A stretch of DNA of 64,000 nucleotides from Nitrososphaerota archaeon (GCA_028867275.1 JAGWGU010000001.1:119767-183766); one strand, 5' to 3'; shown: positions 1-8,527, counted from the stretch's first letter. Numbers and translations are program-made. Notes: a model not told the origin generated them from the letters alone.

Positions 1-1208
1 TCGCAGCAGCCATTAAATGAAAAATATCCTACTGCACCAGCGTAAGGTCCTCTTGCATCAGGTTCTAATTCATCAATTATCTCCATTGCCCGTATCTTTG
101 GCGCCCCCGACACTGTTCCTGCTGGGAATACTGCTTTCATTGCATCATACATGTCGTATTTTTTATCCAATGTTCCAACTACGTGAGTTACAATGTGTTG
201 TACGTGGCTGAATCTTTTTACAGCCATTAGTTCTTTGACATGCACAGAACCATATTTGCATACCCTGCCAATGTCGTTTCTTCCAAGGTCTACTAGCATC
301 GTGTGTTCTGCAAGCTCTTTCTCATCGTGAAGCATTTCTTCTTTTAGCTCCTCATTTTTTCTTTCATCACTTGTAATTGGTCTTGTACCTGCAATGGGAA
401 ATGTCTCAACTTGGCTTCCTGTTATGCGCAACAACATTTCAGGGCTAGAGCCAATTATGGTTCTCTCTCCTAGTTTCATGTGGTAAAGATATGGTGACGG
501 GTTTATCTGACGTAAAACTTTGTATACTTTGAGATGGTCTCCGTCTGCATCGAAATTGAATTTTCTTGAAAGGACTACTTGAAAAATGTCTCCATCATGA
601 ATGTATTTTTTTGCCTGCTTTACCATTTCTACAAATTTGTCTTGATTCAAATTTTCAGAAATTTCTGAAACAGAAAACCTACCGCAATCTATATTCGTGT
701 ATGATATTTTGTCTATTCTATTTTTATCATAATAAAAATAAAATGATCTTTTTTCCTTGTTGTCATAAAGAATCCCGTCTGTGTATATTCCAAACTCCAT
801 CAAAGGTTCGTCTGAACCCTTGTGAGAATTTGGAATATTTTCCCATAATCTGATTGCATCATAATTGATGATTCCTACTGCGCCCCCAACATACCTGTAT
901 TTTTGATCAGGTACCTGGTATACCAGCTTCTTGATCTCAGACAAAGGATCATTTGTCTTGACTGTCATCGAGCCTCCACTCTTGTAATGGAGAACAACTT
1001 TGTCAAAATACCCCTTGATGATTACTGTTGGGTCAAAACCAATAAGTGATGTCTCTGACAATTCTTCAGGTCCTGTAAGGGATTCAAAGAAGAAAGAATG
1101 ATCAAATTCACGTGATATCTTGTTGTATAGATCAAATTGGGAGCCAGTATAGTCTAGGGGTATTATCTTAAGGCTTGAATGCCCAAATGTGGCCACCCAT
1201 GTAAACAT
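1..1208 (-). CDS. trpE: Anthranilate synthase component I (TrpE), 3' end beyond window
   Basis: Chorismate-using amidotransferase subunit that makes anthranilate for tryptophan synthesis together with the glutaminase TrpG. The minus-strand translation runs off base 1. It carries the family's hallmark segments: GSQVETFPIAGTRP, then MLVDLGRNDIGRV, then FPAGTVSGAPKIRAMEI and RGPYAGAVGYFSFNG. Only the last few dozen residues should be missing. The ATG at 1208 follows a purine-rich GATGAGGA; a TATA-like box at 1223-1230 would also fit a downstream GTG at 1196, so the first four residues are uncertain. It diverges from the small zinc protein at 1306. PabB or isochorismate synthase are related alternatives, but the motif set and near-full length fit TrpE best; the neighbour beyond base 1 (trpG?) would settle it. 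Confidence 0.9.
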   Translation of the reverse strand, partial: MFTWVATFGHSSLKIIPLDYTGSQFDLYNKISREFDHSFFFESLTGPEELSETSLIGFDPTVIIKGYFDKVVLHYKSGGSMTVKTNDPLSEIKKLVYQVPDQKYRYVGGAVGIINYDAIRLWENIPNSHKGSDEPLMEFGIYTDGILYDNKEKRSFYFYYDKNRIDKISYTNIDCGRFSVSEISENLNQDKFVEMVKQAKKYIHDGDIFQVVLSRKFNFDADGDHLKVYKVLRQINPSPYLYHMKLGERTIIGSSPEMLLRITGSQVETFPIAGTRPITSDERKNEELKEEMLHDEKELAEHTMLVDLGRNDIGRVCKYGSVHVKELMAVKRFSHVQHIVTHVVGTLDKKYDMYDAMKAVFPAGTVSGAPKIRAMEIIDELEPDARGPYAGAVGYFSFNGCC

Positions 1209-1276
1209 TCATTCCTCATCTCTATTTAAAATTAAGCCAAACTATGGCTCTGTTTATTACGGTATGGTACGGTACC

Positions 1277-1284
1277 TTTATATG
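1277..1284 (+). promoter_or_regulatory. TATA-like box for the small zinc protein
   Basis: TTTATATG is centred about 26 nt before the ATG at 1306, which fits a leaderless transcript beginning at that ATG. It decides the start: further in-frame ATGs lie upstream at 1189, 1264, 1282 and 1297, but they precede or overlap the box or sit before the expected transcription start. The box abuts a perfect inverted repeat GGTAC-G-GTACC at 1266-1276. Confidence 0.55.
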
Positions 1285-1305
1285 CGATCTTTACGTATGT
1301 TAGTC

Positions 1306-1521
1306 ATGTCTCAGATCCTAGTTCCAGAGTTTGACAGGAGCAAATCATTGTTGTTTCAGGATCTGTATTTTGCAAGAAAAAAGCCACTGATCAAGACTAC
1401 GGTGACAGAGGCTACGTGCACCATTTGTCAAAAAGGCTTGGGAGATGGAGTGTCTGTTACTGCAAAAAAAATAGGATTGAAACTGAGACTTTTTTGCCAA
1501 TATCATATTCCACAAGAATAA
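1306..1521 (+). CDS. Small zinc-binding protein, CxxC...CxxH (71 aa)
   Basis: I do not know its function. The protein has one likely zinc site: CTIC, 22 residues, then CQYH, close to the C-terminus. A paralogue with the same layout (CHVC, 21 residues, CAHH) is at 20991-21200; both share a stretch reading roughly G-(V/I)-S-(V/I)-TAK between the metal ligands. The start at 1306 is chosen from the TATA-like box at 1277. It stands alone between divergent trpE and the convergent end of ilvD. A treble-clef or zinc-ribbon nucleic-acid or protein-binding role is possible but is inference only. Confidence 0.65.
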   Translation: MSQILVPEFDRSKSLLFQDLYFARKKPLIKTTVTEATCTICQKGLGDGVSVTAKKIGLKLRLFCQYHIPQE

Positions 1522-1540
1522 TTCGCACTGATCTGTATTT

Positions 1541-3217
1541 TTACCAGATTGGTCTTGTGATTGCGCCTTCTGCTGCAGAGGTCACAAGTGATGCAAATTT
1601 TGCAAGGGCCCCGGTTTCATAGTTTGGTTTTCTTGGCCTCCAATCCCTTCTTCTCTGCGCAAGTTCGTTTTCTGGTACAATTAGATCAATGGAATTTTTC
1701 TCCAAGTTGATAACAATTTCATCACCATCTTTTACCAGTGCAATGTTTCCTCCCACTGCTGCCTCTGGAGCGACATGACCTATCATGAATCCTCTTGTTG
1801 CTCCTGAGAATCTGCCATCTGTTATCAATGCGACTTTTTCACCCAAATTTTGTCCTACAAGTGCTGCTGTAACCCCTAACATTTCTCGCATACCTGGGCC
1901 ACCCTTTGGACCTTCATATCTTATTATGACTACGTCATGTTCTTTTATCAGTCGTTTTGATATTGCATCAAATGCATCTTCTTCTCTATCAAACACTTTG
2001 GCTTTGCCTCTGAATTCTTTTGTGTGAACCCCGGCAACTTTTACTACTGCACCATCTGGAGCAAGTGAGCCTCTGAGTATTGTGAGAGTTCCAACTTCAT
2101 GAATTGGTGATTCAATTGATTTTAACACCTTTTGGCTTGAATCAAATGATATTTGCATTGAATCAAGATTCTGTTTGACTGTCTTGCCTGTCACTGTAAT
2201 GGCATTTTCATGAATGAGATTTTTCTTTTGCAAACTTTTCATTAGCAGTGGAATTCCCCCTATCTTGTCAAGATCTAGCATGACATATGTTCCTCCTGGT
2301 CTCATGTCTGCAATATGTGGAGTCTTTCTTCTAATTCTCTCAAAGTCATCAAGTGTCAACTTTACTCCTATCTCGCGAGATAGTGCAAGCAAGTGTAATA
2401 CTGCATTTGTAGAACCTCCTATGGCATTAGCTATTACGATGGCATTTTCAAATGCCTCGTATGTCAAAATGTCTTTTGGTTTTATTCCTGTTTCAAGTAA
2501 ATTCATAACAGCCTTTCCGCTTTCGTATACCATTTTTTCTCTTCTTGGATCCTCTGCAGGCGGTGATGCATTTCCCGGTAGTGCTATTCCGATTGCTTCA
2601 CTGATTGAGGCCATTGTGTTTGCAGTATACATTCCACCACAAGAGCCAGAATTTGGACAGGCCACATTTTCTAAATTCTTTAGAGCCTCTAATGTCAGAT
2701 TTCCTGCATCATATGCTCCCACTGCTTCGTATACGTCCTGAACTGTAACTTGTTTTCCCTCAAAAACTCCAGGCATTATTGTACCACCGTAGACAAAGAC
2801 TGATGGTAAGTTAAGGCGGGCCATTCCCATCATGGTACCTGGTAGGCTCTTATCGCATCCTGCAATTCCAACTAGTCCGTCATACTGATGCGCTCGAACC
2901 ATTAATTCGATCGAGTCTGCAATAATTTCTCTGCTAACAAGAGATGACTTCATACCTTCATGGCCCATCGCAATTCCGTCACTTACTGCAATTGTAGTAA
3001 ATTCTCTAGGAGTTCCACCAGCAATTTCTACTCCTGCTTTTGCATGAGTTGCCAATCTTCCTAGGTGAATGTTGCATGGTGTTGCCTCATTTCCACTGTG
3101 TGACACACCGATGAAAGGTTTTCCTAAATCGTTATCGTCTAAACCCATTGCCTTGTACATGGCTCTATGGGGTGCCCTTGAAGGACCATCTACCACATTT
3201 CTGCTTGATATTTCCAT
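1541..3217 (-). CDS. ilvD: Dihydroxy-acid dehydratase (IlvD), 558 aa
   Basis: Fe-S dehydratase of branched-chain amino acid synthesis, converting 2,3-dihydroxy-3-methylbutanoate (and the isoleucine homologue) to the 2-oxo acid. Family signatures are present: [12 protein letters not shown], the Cys-rich [15 protein letters not shown], and [11 protein letters not shown] followed by [11 protein letters not shown]. Length is normal for the family. Two ATGs compete: 3229 and 3217. A minus-strand TATAAAAT at 3242-3249 is centred about 28 nt before 3217, so I take MEISSRN at 3217; the longer form adds only four residues. It is monocistronic as far as can be seen. Confidence 0.95.
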   Translation of the reverse strand: MEISSRNVVDGPSRAPHRAMYKAMGLDDNDLGKPFIGVSHSGNEATPCNIHLGRLATHAKAGVEIAGGTPREFTTIAVSDGIAMGHEGMKSSLVSREIIADSIELMVRAHQYDGLVGIAGCDKSLPGTMMGMARLNLPSVFVYGGTIMPGVFEGKQVTVQDVYEAVGAYDAGNLTLEALKNLENVACPNSGSCGGMYTANTMASISEAIGIALPGNASPPAEDPRREKMVYESGKAVMNLLETGIKPKDILTYEAFENAIVIANAIGGSTNAVLHLLALSREIGVKLTLDDFERIRRKTPHIADMRPGGTYVMLDLDKIGGIPLLMKSLQKKNLIHENAITVTGKTVKQNLDSMQISFDSSQKVLKSIESPIHEVGTLTILRGSLAPDGAVVKVAGVHTKEFRGKAKVFDREEDAFDAISKRLIKEHDVVIIRYEGPKGGPGMREMLGVTAALVGQNLGEKVALITDGRFSGATRGFMIGHVAPEAAVGGNIALVKDGDEIVINLEKNSIDLIVPENELAQRRRDWRPRKPNYETGALAKFASLVTSAAEGAITRPIW

Positions 3218-3427
3218 TGTTGTTACCATATTTTATGCCCTATTTTATACATACTAGATAATTTCATGCATGAGATCAAGAACTTGGTTGATTTGAAAAA
3301 CATGTTTTTGGGAAACTATCCTAAAAATCATACCATTGATTTCATAATTTATGAATAAATTGAACTCAATAGTTGACAAGTATGAATTCTACCGAGTTTT
3401 TAATAATTAGAATATGAGATTCATGAT

Positions 3428-4630
3428 ATGAATGGGAAGGGACTGTATCTTGGTGTACTGTTATCTGTAATTGTTGTATCTCTTACCGTAATTCCTGCAT
3501 ATGCCGAAGTAACTTCACTTAAAACTAATGCGCCGTTTTACAAGGGAGGAAGTAAAATCTATTTTTCAGGCACTATACTTGATACAGATCCACCAAATGT
3601 CACCATATTACTCTTTGATCCTACTAACAAGTTCATTTTACTTGCATCAGGAATTGCAGACAGTAACCATCAATTTCAGATAATAGTTGATAGCAGTACT
3701 TCTGATAACCAACAAAAATTCTCACTCAAGGGAACATACAACGCAACTGCCTTTATTGCAACTAAAGAAAATGGAAAGACCGTAGATTTTACATTTTCAC
3801 CAGATGGCTCGCCTGTCATTGCGTTTCCTCCTACATCATTGACTACATCTGTAGCATCTTCTACAGAGATTGATCTCAAGTGGTCAGGTCCTGTAAACAC
3901 TGGCGGCGCGCCGCTATATGGATACAAAATTGAGAGAGATGATGGAACTGGCTTTAATCCAATTCAAAATATCCAGTTCACCTCATATCAGGATACGGGT
4001 CTCACTCCAAACAAATTGTATTCTTATCGGGTGTCTGCAGTAAATCAAGCCGGAACAAGTAATCCATCAAATGTTGCAACTGCTGTCACTTTATCGCCCC
4101 CGACCGTAACTACATCTACTCCTAGTTCTACAACTAATCAATCAGCTACTCCTTCTCTTGACGAACTACTCAAAAAAAGACTAGAGGACGCAAAAAGATT
4201 GCAAGATTTGCTCAATGGTAAGAATTCAGGTTCGCCAAGTACAACTGTTCATGCTCAAACTATTCAACTAAGTGAAAATATGGCTGTGAATGCCGTGACT
4301 TCAAACATCGGTGTGCAGAAATCTGTTAATACACCAGAAAATAAATTGATGCCAAGTGGTCTTGCAAACTTTAATGTCAACACTGTGATATATCCAATAA
4401 TTTCTCTTGTAGGGGTCGGCATAGTGGTTTTCATACTTTATCTCAGAAAGAAACGAAAACCATCAAGTAATTCAATTGAAATCAAGAAAGAAACTCCTAT
4501 GCCTGAAGCCCCATTGGAGCAAAAAGATGACGGGGATCATGCCATGATGATTCTAAAAAATAGATTGGCAAAAGGGGAGATAACTGTGGATGAATTCAAG
4601 GAGTTAAAAGAAGAACTTTCTGAACCCTAA
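3428..4630 (+). CDS. Secreted/membrane protein with fibronectin type III domain and SHOCT tail (400 aa)
   Basis: Exported protein of unknown role. It has an N-terminal signal peptide (about residues 1-26, ending PAYAEV) and a beta-rich region about 27-130 resembling archaeal surface Ig-like domains. A fibronectin type III domain at about 136-220 ends in SYRVSAVNQAGTSNPS. A Ser/Thr/Pro linker with a short charged helix follows, then one transmembrane helix around 320-340 followed by KKRK. The cytoplasmic tail ends in a SHOCT-like segment (ILKNRLAKGEITVDEFKEL). Topology is therefore outside N-terminal part, inside SHOCT tail. A TATA-like TTTTTAATAATT at 3397 supports the start. The stop overlaps the convergent gene by 4 bp. 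Confidence 0.75.
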   Translation: MNGKGLYLGVLLSVIVVSLTVIPAYAEVTSLKTNAPFYKGGSKIYFSGTILDTDPPNVTILLFDPTNKFILLASGIADSNHQFQIIVDSSTSDNQQKFSLKGTYNATAFIATKENGKTVDFTFSPDGSPVIAFPPTSLTTSVASSTEIDLKWSGPVNTGGAPLYGYKIERDDGTGFNPIQNIQFTSYQDTGLTPNKLYSYRVSAVNQAGTSNPSNVATAVTLSPPTVTTSTPSSTTNQSATPSLDELLKKRLEDAKRLQDLLNGKNSGSPSTTVHAQTIQLSENMAVNAVTSNIGVQKSVNTPENKLMPSGLANFNVNTVIYPIISLVGVGIVVFILYLRKKRKPSSNSIEIKKETPMPEAPLEQKDDGDHAMMILKNRLAKGEITVDEFKELKEELSEP

Positions 4631-5229
4631 GTGATTAACTGGAATCCATCTAGTCGTGCCAGTTGTGCATTGATCTGTGTGTCATTTTCATTACCGTATG
4701 AAATCAAGATTCTGTCTTGATCCTTGAAGACATAGTTCTTCAAGTCAGGCACTTGGTGATGGTTGACATAGAATTTCAGTGTGTAATTGGCATTTGTACA
4801 AAATGCACGCTTGTCAGGAAACGTGAAACACTTGTCATCTAATCCTATGCGGAGAGTATCAAATAGGAATCCCATGGTAACATTCTTTGCCATCATGTGC
4901 ACTGTCTCACCATTTCCTTTCTGGAAACTGATGTATGGACTCTTGATCTGATATGCATTTGATGAATAGTCAAACTGTTGACCATAAATCATTGTCAACA
5001 ACCCTGCGTGAATGTGAATTCCGCCAAGGGGGCCTGAGCCAGGCGGCTCTCCTTTTGGTGTTACCTGTGATGATAATACATAAAAATTATAACTTGAAAT
5101 TCCAAGAACTGCTATAATTCCTGCCAGAATACCTATTGCTATTGCCTTGTTCTTGAATTGTGTCCTCTGTCGTTTTTGGTAAAAAGTCTCTCGTTCCTGT
5201 ACTCGCTCTTCTCTATCTTTTTTTCCCAT
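4627..5229 (-). CDS. Membrane-anchored protein, conserved-looking, unknown function (200 aa)
   Basis: Unknown function. The N-terminus is very basic (residues 1-30), followed by one transmembrane helix (about 31-52, AIAIGILAGIIAVLGISS) and a soluble domain, probably outside. The domain opens with GGIHIHAGLLTMIYGQ, an unusual HIHAG motif, and contains two cysteines (KCF and AFC) about 10 residues apart that could form a disulfide. The open frame extends to a TTG at 5241 (adding MYRQ); I prefer the ATG at 5229. It ends within the last 4 bases of the convergent fibronectin-type gene. Confidence 0.6.
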   Translation of the reverse strand: MGKKDREERVQERETFYQKRQRTQFKNKAIAIGILAGIIAVLGISSYNFYVLSSQVTPKGEPPGSGPLGGIHIHAGLLTMIYGQQFDYSSNAYQIKSPYISFQKGNGETVHMMAKNVTMGFLFDTLRIGLDDKCFTFPDKRAFCTNANYTLKFYVNHHQVPDLKNYVFKDQDRILISYGNENDTQINAQLARLDGFQLIT

Positions 5230-5310
5230 TTGACGATACAAGTCAAAATTTTACCCTAAATAACAGTATCTGACATGACTGGATGTATTTTCAATATGAT
5301 TGAAGGTGAG

Positions 5311-5318
5311 TATAAATA
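5311..5318 (+). promoter_or_regulatory. TATA box that fixes the HIT protein start
   Basis: TATAAATA is centred about 26 nt upstream of the ATG at 5341 but only about 8 nt upstream of the earlier ATG at 5323. A leaderless transcript would start at 5341, so the six residues encoded from 5323 are probably not translated. Confidence 0.6.
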
Positions 5319-5340
5319 AAATATGTCACGCAAAAAAGGC

Positions 5341-5754
5341 ATGGACTGTCTTTTTTGCAACATCGTAAGCAAAAAGCAGGATGCTCATGTGATATTTGAA
5401 GATGAATCACATATTGCCATCATGGACAAGTATCCGATACAAAAAGGCCATTCCCTCGTAATGCCCAAGGCTCATCATGAAAAAGTTATAGACATGTCTG
5501 ATGATGATGTGGGAAAATTATTTTCAATGGTGCCAACCATAGCGCGTGGGATAATTGCTGCAACAGGTGCAGATGGATTCAACATTGGCCAAAACAATGG
5601 GCGTTCAGCAAACCAAATAATCCCACACGTGCATGTTCATATCATTCCAAGATATAACAAGATAGGTAATTTATGGACAAGAAGGATGATCATAAATGAT
5701 AATGACCTTGATGACTTGGCAAAAAAGATCAGAAATAATATAAAATCAGGCTAG
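5341..5754 (+). CDS. HIT family hydrolase (histidine triad), 137 aa
   Basis: Small nucleotide hydrolase or transferase of the HIT superfamily, cytosolic; the usual activity is cleavage of nucleoside phosphoramidates or dinucleoside polyphosphates. The N-terminus has CLFCNIV, a zinc-type pair seen in many HIT proteins. The mid region has the IMDKYPIQKGHSLVMPKAHH strand-helix, and the catalytic triad HVHVHIIPRY lies at about residue 97. Length is typical. The start is taken from the TATA box at 5311 rather than the upstream ATG at 5323. Its last 9 bases overlap the convergent thioredoxin gene. Confidence 0.9.
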   Translation: MDCLFCNIVSKKQDAHVIFEDESHIAIMDKYPIQKGHSLVMPKAHHEKVIDMSDDDVGKLFSMVPTIARGIIAATGADGFNIGQNNGRSANQIIPHVHVHIIPRYNKIGNLWTRRMIINDNDLDDLAKKIRNNIKSG

Positions 5755-6066
5755 TTCTCTAACTATGGAATCCATGTCTGATTTTGTCAGACCAACATGC
5801 TTTTTGGCGTCTCTTCGTGAAATTATTTTTCCATCCTGAAATACAATCATTGTAGGCACTGCTTGAATGTTGAATCTGTCCCAGAGTGGATTCTCGTCTT
5901 CATCTATGATTGATCCAATTTTGTTTGCAGTCTCAATTTTTGCAGACTCGAATGTTGGTTTGAAATTGGCGCAGTATGGACACCATGTTGCATAGAATAG
6001 AACAACTGTCTTTTTGTTATTTCCAAGCACTTTGGAATCAAACTCTTCTGGTTTTACATGTTCCAT
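5746..6066 (-). CDS. Thioredoxin-like protein with CPYC active site (106 aa)
   Basis: Cytosolic dithiol-disulfide oxidoreductase. The thioredoxin fold is clear: FYATWCPYCANFKP with redox cysteines at about 29 and 32, the cis-proline segment AVPTMIVFQDGK, and a C-terminal helix. CPYC rather than CGPC resembles glutaredoxin-like and archaeal variants. It lies 45 bp downstream of the release factor gene, which itself follows a DsbA-like gene, so three genes (two thiol oxidoreductases and aRF1) may be cotranscribed. The substrate is unknown. Confidence 0.85.
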   Translation of the reverse strand: MEHVKPEEFDSKVLGNNKKTVVLFYATWCPYCANFKPTFESAKIETANKIGSIIDEDENPLWDRFNIQAVPTMIVFQDGKIISRRDAKKHVGLTKSDMDSIVRELA

Positions 6067-6110
6067 GATTTTTCATAAAATTTTAAATTATTTAGAGCTA
6101 TGTTTTGATA

Positions 6111-7385
6111 TTATTGGTTTGGATTGTATCTCAAAAATGCCCCAACTTTGCCTATGCTTGAAAGCATTGCACCATACTCTGTTGCTCCTGTGATGACCTC
6201 GACCTTTGCACCTGTCTGACCTGCAAGCAAATCTAAATAGTCCACAATGTCTCGCTCGGATGATTCCAAGTCCATACTTTTGCAGCTAGGGCATGGCTGG
6301 CTTAGTATCTCTTGGATCCTTGAAATGACCTTTGGACGTTCAAGTATCTCACTTTGTACATGTTGGCATCTTCTACATGTGACGTCAATTTTTCTTAAAT
6401 TGGTGTCATCTGTAATCAATATTGTAGATACCACATTTCTTTTTAAAAGATCAATGATTTCGTTGAGACCATATGTTGCAAGACCTCTTGAAAAATGTAT
6501 GTCATTGAACAACTTGTCTACAAGTTTTTTTTCTTCCACCATTCTGTAATCTGTAAGTACATCATGTGCCTTGACAAATGCTTCACGCACTCCCTCTGAA
6601 CCTGCATAGGAACAATCAAGTGTAGCAAGTATGTTGTTTTGTAATCTGTATTCTAGGTAATTTTCCTTGATAAAGTTCTCTTTTGTTGGTCCTGGGCCTG
6701 AGACTATGAGACCCTTTACAGGATAGATATCAATAAAATACTCTCGTGTTGTATGTGCAACCCTGTTGTAATATTCATTGAGCTCCATCTCTCTGAGTCT
6801 TTCAAATCTTCTAGCAGACTGGCCTCCCTGCCTGTGCTTTCCTGCTACACCTGATGAAGTCTCGGATAATACGTCCAGCTTGTCTCCACGCAACAATCCC
6901 CATCCTGCATCTTTTGCATCAATTGCCAAAAAACCAATCATGTTATCGTCTTTTAGCATGTCTTTGAGAATGTCTACATGAAAATGATCATCACATCTGT
7001 AAAGAAACGTCTGCAATTCCTTTGGCGGTTCAATTTCAAACAACTTTATCACTTCACTTCCAATTGGTCCTCCTCCTGGTGGTGGAAGTGCGCCACAAAA
7101 CATGACAAGACCTTTCTCAGGAGATGTCTTGTACAGTTTCAATCTCTGGATTACTCTTGACAGTGCATCTACTACATGTGTCCTTGTAAGATCTGACTTG
7201 ATGTTGTCTGCAGTACCTTGTTCTTCACGAAGATTGTTGATGACCTCGTGCAATGCTTTTTTTGGAGGAACATAAAGCGAGATCAGCTCTGTTCCTCGTC
7301 CTGACTGATCAGACAAGTCTTCGAGCATCTTTCTTAGCTTGTATAATTTTACCGAATCTTGTTTTTCTATCTTGGGTTTGACCAT
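6111..7385 (-). CDS. prf1: Peptide chain release factor aRF1 (424 aa)
   Basis: Archaeal/eukaryotic-type class I release factor that reads all three stop codons and triggers peptidyl-tRNA hydrolysis on the ribosome. The NIKS motif for stop-codon reading is at residues 61-64 and the catalytic GGQ at 187-189 (HRQGGQSARRF). A four-cysteine cluster (CRRC and CPSC) lies in domain 3. The length matches archaeal aRF1. It starts 13 bp after the DsbA-like gene ends and is followed by the thioredoxin gene, which suggests one operon. Confidence 0.97.
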   Translation of the reverse strand: MVKPKIEKQDSVKLYKLRKMLEDLSDQSGRGTELISLYVPPKKALHEVINNLREEQGTADNIKSDLTRTHVVDALSRVIQRLKLYKTSPEKGLVMFCGALPPPGGGPIGSEVIKLFEIEPPKELQTFLYRCDDHFHVDILKDMLKDDNMIGFLAIDAKDAGWGLLRGDKLDVLSETSSGVAGKHRQGGQSARRFERLREMELNEYYNRVAHTTREYFIDIYPVKGLIVSGPGPTKENFIKENYLEYRLQNNILATLDCSYAGSEGVREAFVKAHDVLTDYRMVEEKKLVDKLFNDIHFSRGLATYGLNEIIDLLKRNVVSTILITDDTNLRKIDVTCRRCQHVQSEILERPKVISRIQEILSQPCPSCKSMDLESSERDIVDYLDLLAGQTGAKVEVITGATEYGAMLSSIGKVGAFLRYNPNQ

Positions 7386-7398
7386 CGTTCTATTACCT

Positions 7399-8046
7399 TC
7401 AGCTATTTTGGAATTTGTCTATGACTTGTTGGAATACTGATATTGGCTGTGCGCCTACTATCTTTGTAATTTGCTTGCCACTGAATATGATAAATGATGG
7501 AGTTCCATCAATGCCAATGTTTTCACCAAATTTTTGATTATCTAGCACTTTTTGTTCATATGTGTTATTTGACACACACTTATCAAATGTACCTAAATCT
7601 AGGCCAACAGTTGTAGCAAACTTGTCTAATGATTTTTGGTTTACCCATCCTGTCTTTTCTCCAGCCCAATTGTTGTACAACTCATCATGGTATTGCCAGT
7701 ATTTGCCTTGGTCTCCTGCACAGTATGCTGCTTCTGCAGCCAAGACTGAGTCAGGTCCATTGAGAGGAAAGTCTCGAAATACAAAGTTGACCTTTCCGGT
7801 GTTGACATATTGTTGCAATAATGCATCTTTTGTGTTTTCATGAAATAGGTGGCAATATGTACACTGGTAATCTCCAAACTCTACCATGGTTACCTTTGCA
7901 TTAGGATCTCCAAGCAGTGGTGAACCATTCTGCATGATCATCTGTGGAGTTAGTTCGTTGGTCTTGTTCCCATGAGGAGTTGTCATGTAAATTACTGCAA
8001 CAATGGTAATTATTATTGGAATGGCAACGAAATAGTATCTTTTCAC
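7399..8046 (-). CDS. DsbA-like thiol:disulfide oxidoreductase, membrane anchored (215 aa)
   Basis: Extracytoplasmic protein-disulfide oxidoreductase with a thioredoxin fold and helical insertion (DsbA/DSBA_oxidoreductase, thioredoxin_4 group). An N-terminal signal anchor occupies about residues 5-21. The active site is FGDYQCTYCHLF (C62 and C65). The cis-proline segment GIDGTPSFIIFSGKQ follows about 110 residues later. The start codon is GTG. It lies 42 bp downstream of the HTH regulator and immediately upstream of aRF1. It likely oxidizes or isomerizes exported proteins. Confidence 0.9.
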   Translation of the reverse strand: MKRYYFVAIPIIITIVAVIYMTTPHGNKTNELTPQMIMQNGSPLLGDPNAKVTMVEFGDYQCTYCHLFHENTKDALLQQYVNTGKVNFVFRDFPLNGPDSVLAAEAAYCAGDQGKYWQYHDELYNNWAGEKTGWVNQKSLDKFATTVGLDLGTFDKCVSNNTYEQKVLDNQKFGENIGIDGTPSFIIFSGKQITKIVGAQPISVFQQVIDKFQNS

Positions 8047-8088
8047 TTTTTTTAATGGTTTTTCTTTGAATATTAACTATTTGACCTA

Positions 8089-8418
8089 TTAATTGGGACT
8101 TAGTGTAATCACTGGCTCTGGTTTTCTTATACTTATTTCAGCTCTACTTATCCTGCTCTTGTATACTTTGAATTTTTTTCCACTCTCTGACAAGATCCAC
8201 TTGTCTACTTTTACAAGTGTCAGCTCTTCCAAATCTGAAATCTTTTTGTATACTGAGCTGAGGGGAATTCTGTATTTTTCTGACAACTCTAAAGCAGTCA
8301 TTCCTTCCTTGATGATTGAAAATAATATCGATCTTGATTGGGCATCAGCTAATGCCGATAGAATTTTTTGGTTTACATCATATTTTTTGAGTTGTGATAA
8401 TGGAACTTTCTTTTTCAA
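8089..8418 (-). CDS. Winged-helix HTH transcriptional regulator (109 aa)
   Basis: DNA-binding regulator of the ArsR/MarR-like winged-helix type. The recognisable part is RSILFSIIKEGMTALELSEKYRIPLSSVYKKISDL (about residues 29-63), a helix-turn-helix, followed by a wing (LTLVKVDKWILSESGKKFKVY). The C-terminal tail is short and basic and no metal ligands stand out. The start is TTG at 8418, placed by a minus-strand TATA-like TTTAAATA at 8445-8452. It is divergent from the ZIP transporter, and each promoter contains a TTAG-N6-CTAA box, so autoregulation plus control of the transporter is plausible. Its downstream genes are DsbA and aRF1. Confidence 0.8.
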   Translation of the reverse strand: MKKKVPLSQLKKYDVNQKILSALADAQSRSILFSIIKEGMTALELSEKYRIPLSSVYKKISDLEELTLVKVDKWILSESGKKFKVYKSRISRAEISIRKPEPVITLSPN

Positions 8419-8429
8419 TATTTTTTGAA

Positions 8430-8443
8430 TTAGGCATGCCTAA
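8430..8443. promoter_or_regulatory. 14-bp perfect palindrome, candidate operator of the HTH gene
   Basis: TTAGGCATGCCTAA is a perfect palindrome lying between the minus-strand TATA-like box (8445-8452) and the TTG start of the HTH gene (8418), where a bound repressor would block initiation. The TTAGG...CCTAA form resembles binding sites described for DtxR/MntR-type metal-dependent repressors. Which protein binds here is not known. Confidence 0.55.
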
Positions 8444-8503
8444 CTATTTAAACGACGCGGGGGTGATTCTAAAATTTTGGAACTAGTCAGTGATTTAAAT
8501 AAG

Positions 8504-8517
8504 TTAGCTTATCCTAA
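8504..8517. promoter_or_regulatory. TTAG-N6-CTAA box, candidate operator of the ZIP transporter
   Basis: TTAGCTTATCCTAA has the same TTAG-N6-CTAA layout as the palindrome at 8430. It sits in the mirror position: directly after the plus-strand TATA-like box TTTAAATA (8494-8501) and before the ATG at 8528, so it covers the expected transcription start. Confidence 0.5.
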
Positions 8518-8527
8518 TTAGTTCGTA

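Noticed and set aside
2214..2741. 175-codon plus-strand open frame inside ilvD
   Set aside because: It is antisense to a clear IlvD with all family motifs; its translation is hydrophobic, low-complexity Ser/Pro/Ile with no domain.
3266..3358. 30-codon plus-strand frame (MHEIKNLVDLKNMF start)
   Set aside because: It sits about 20 nt after a TATA-like box that better serves ilvD on the minus strand; too short and without composition support.
8093..8428. 111-codon plus-strand frame opposite the HTH gene
   Set aside because: The minus-strand product has a good helix-turn-helix and a TATA-like box with operator; the plus-strand product does not look like a protein family.
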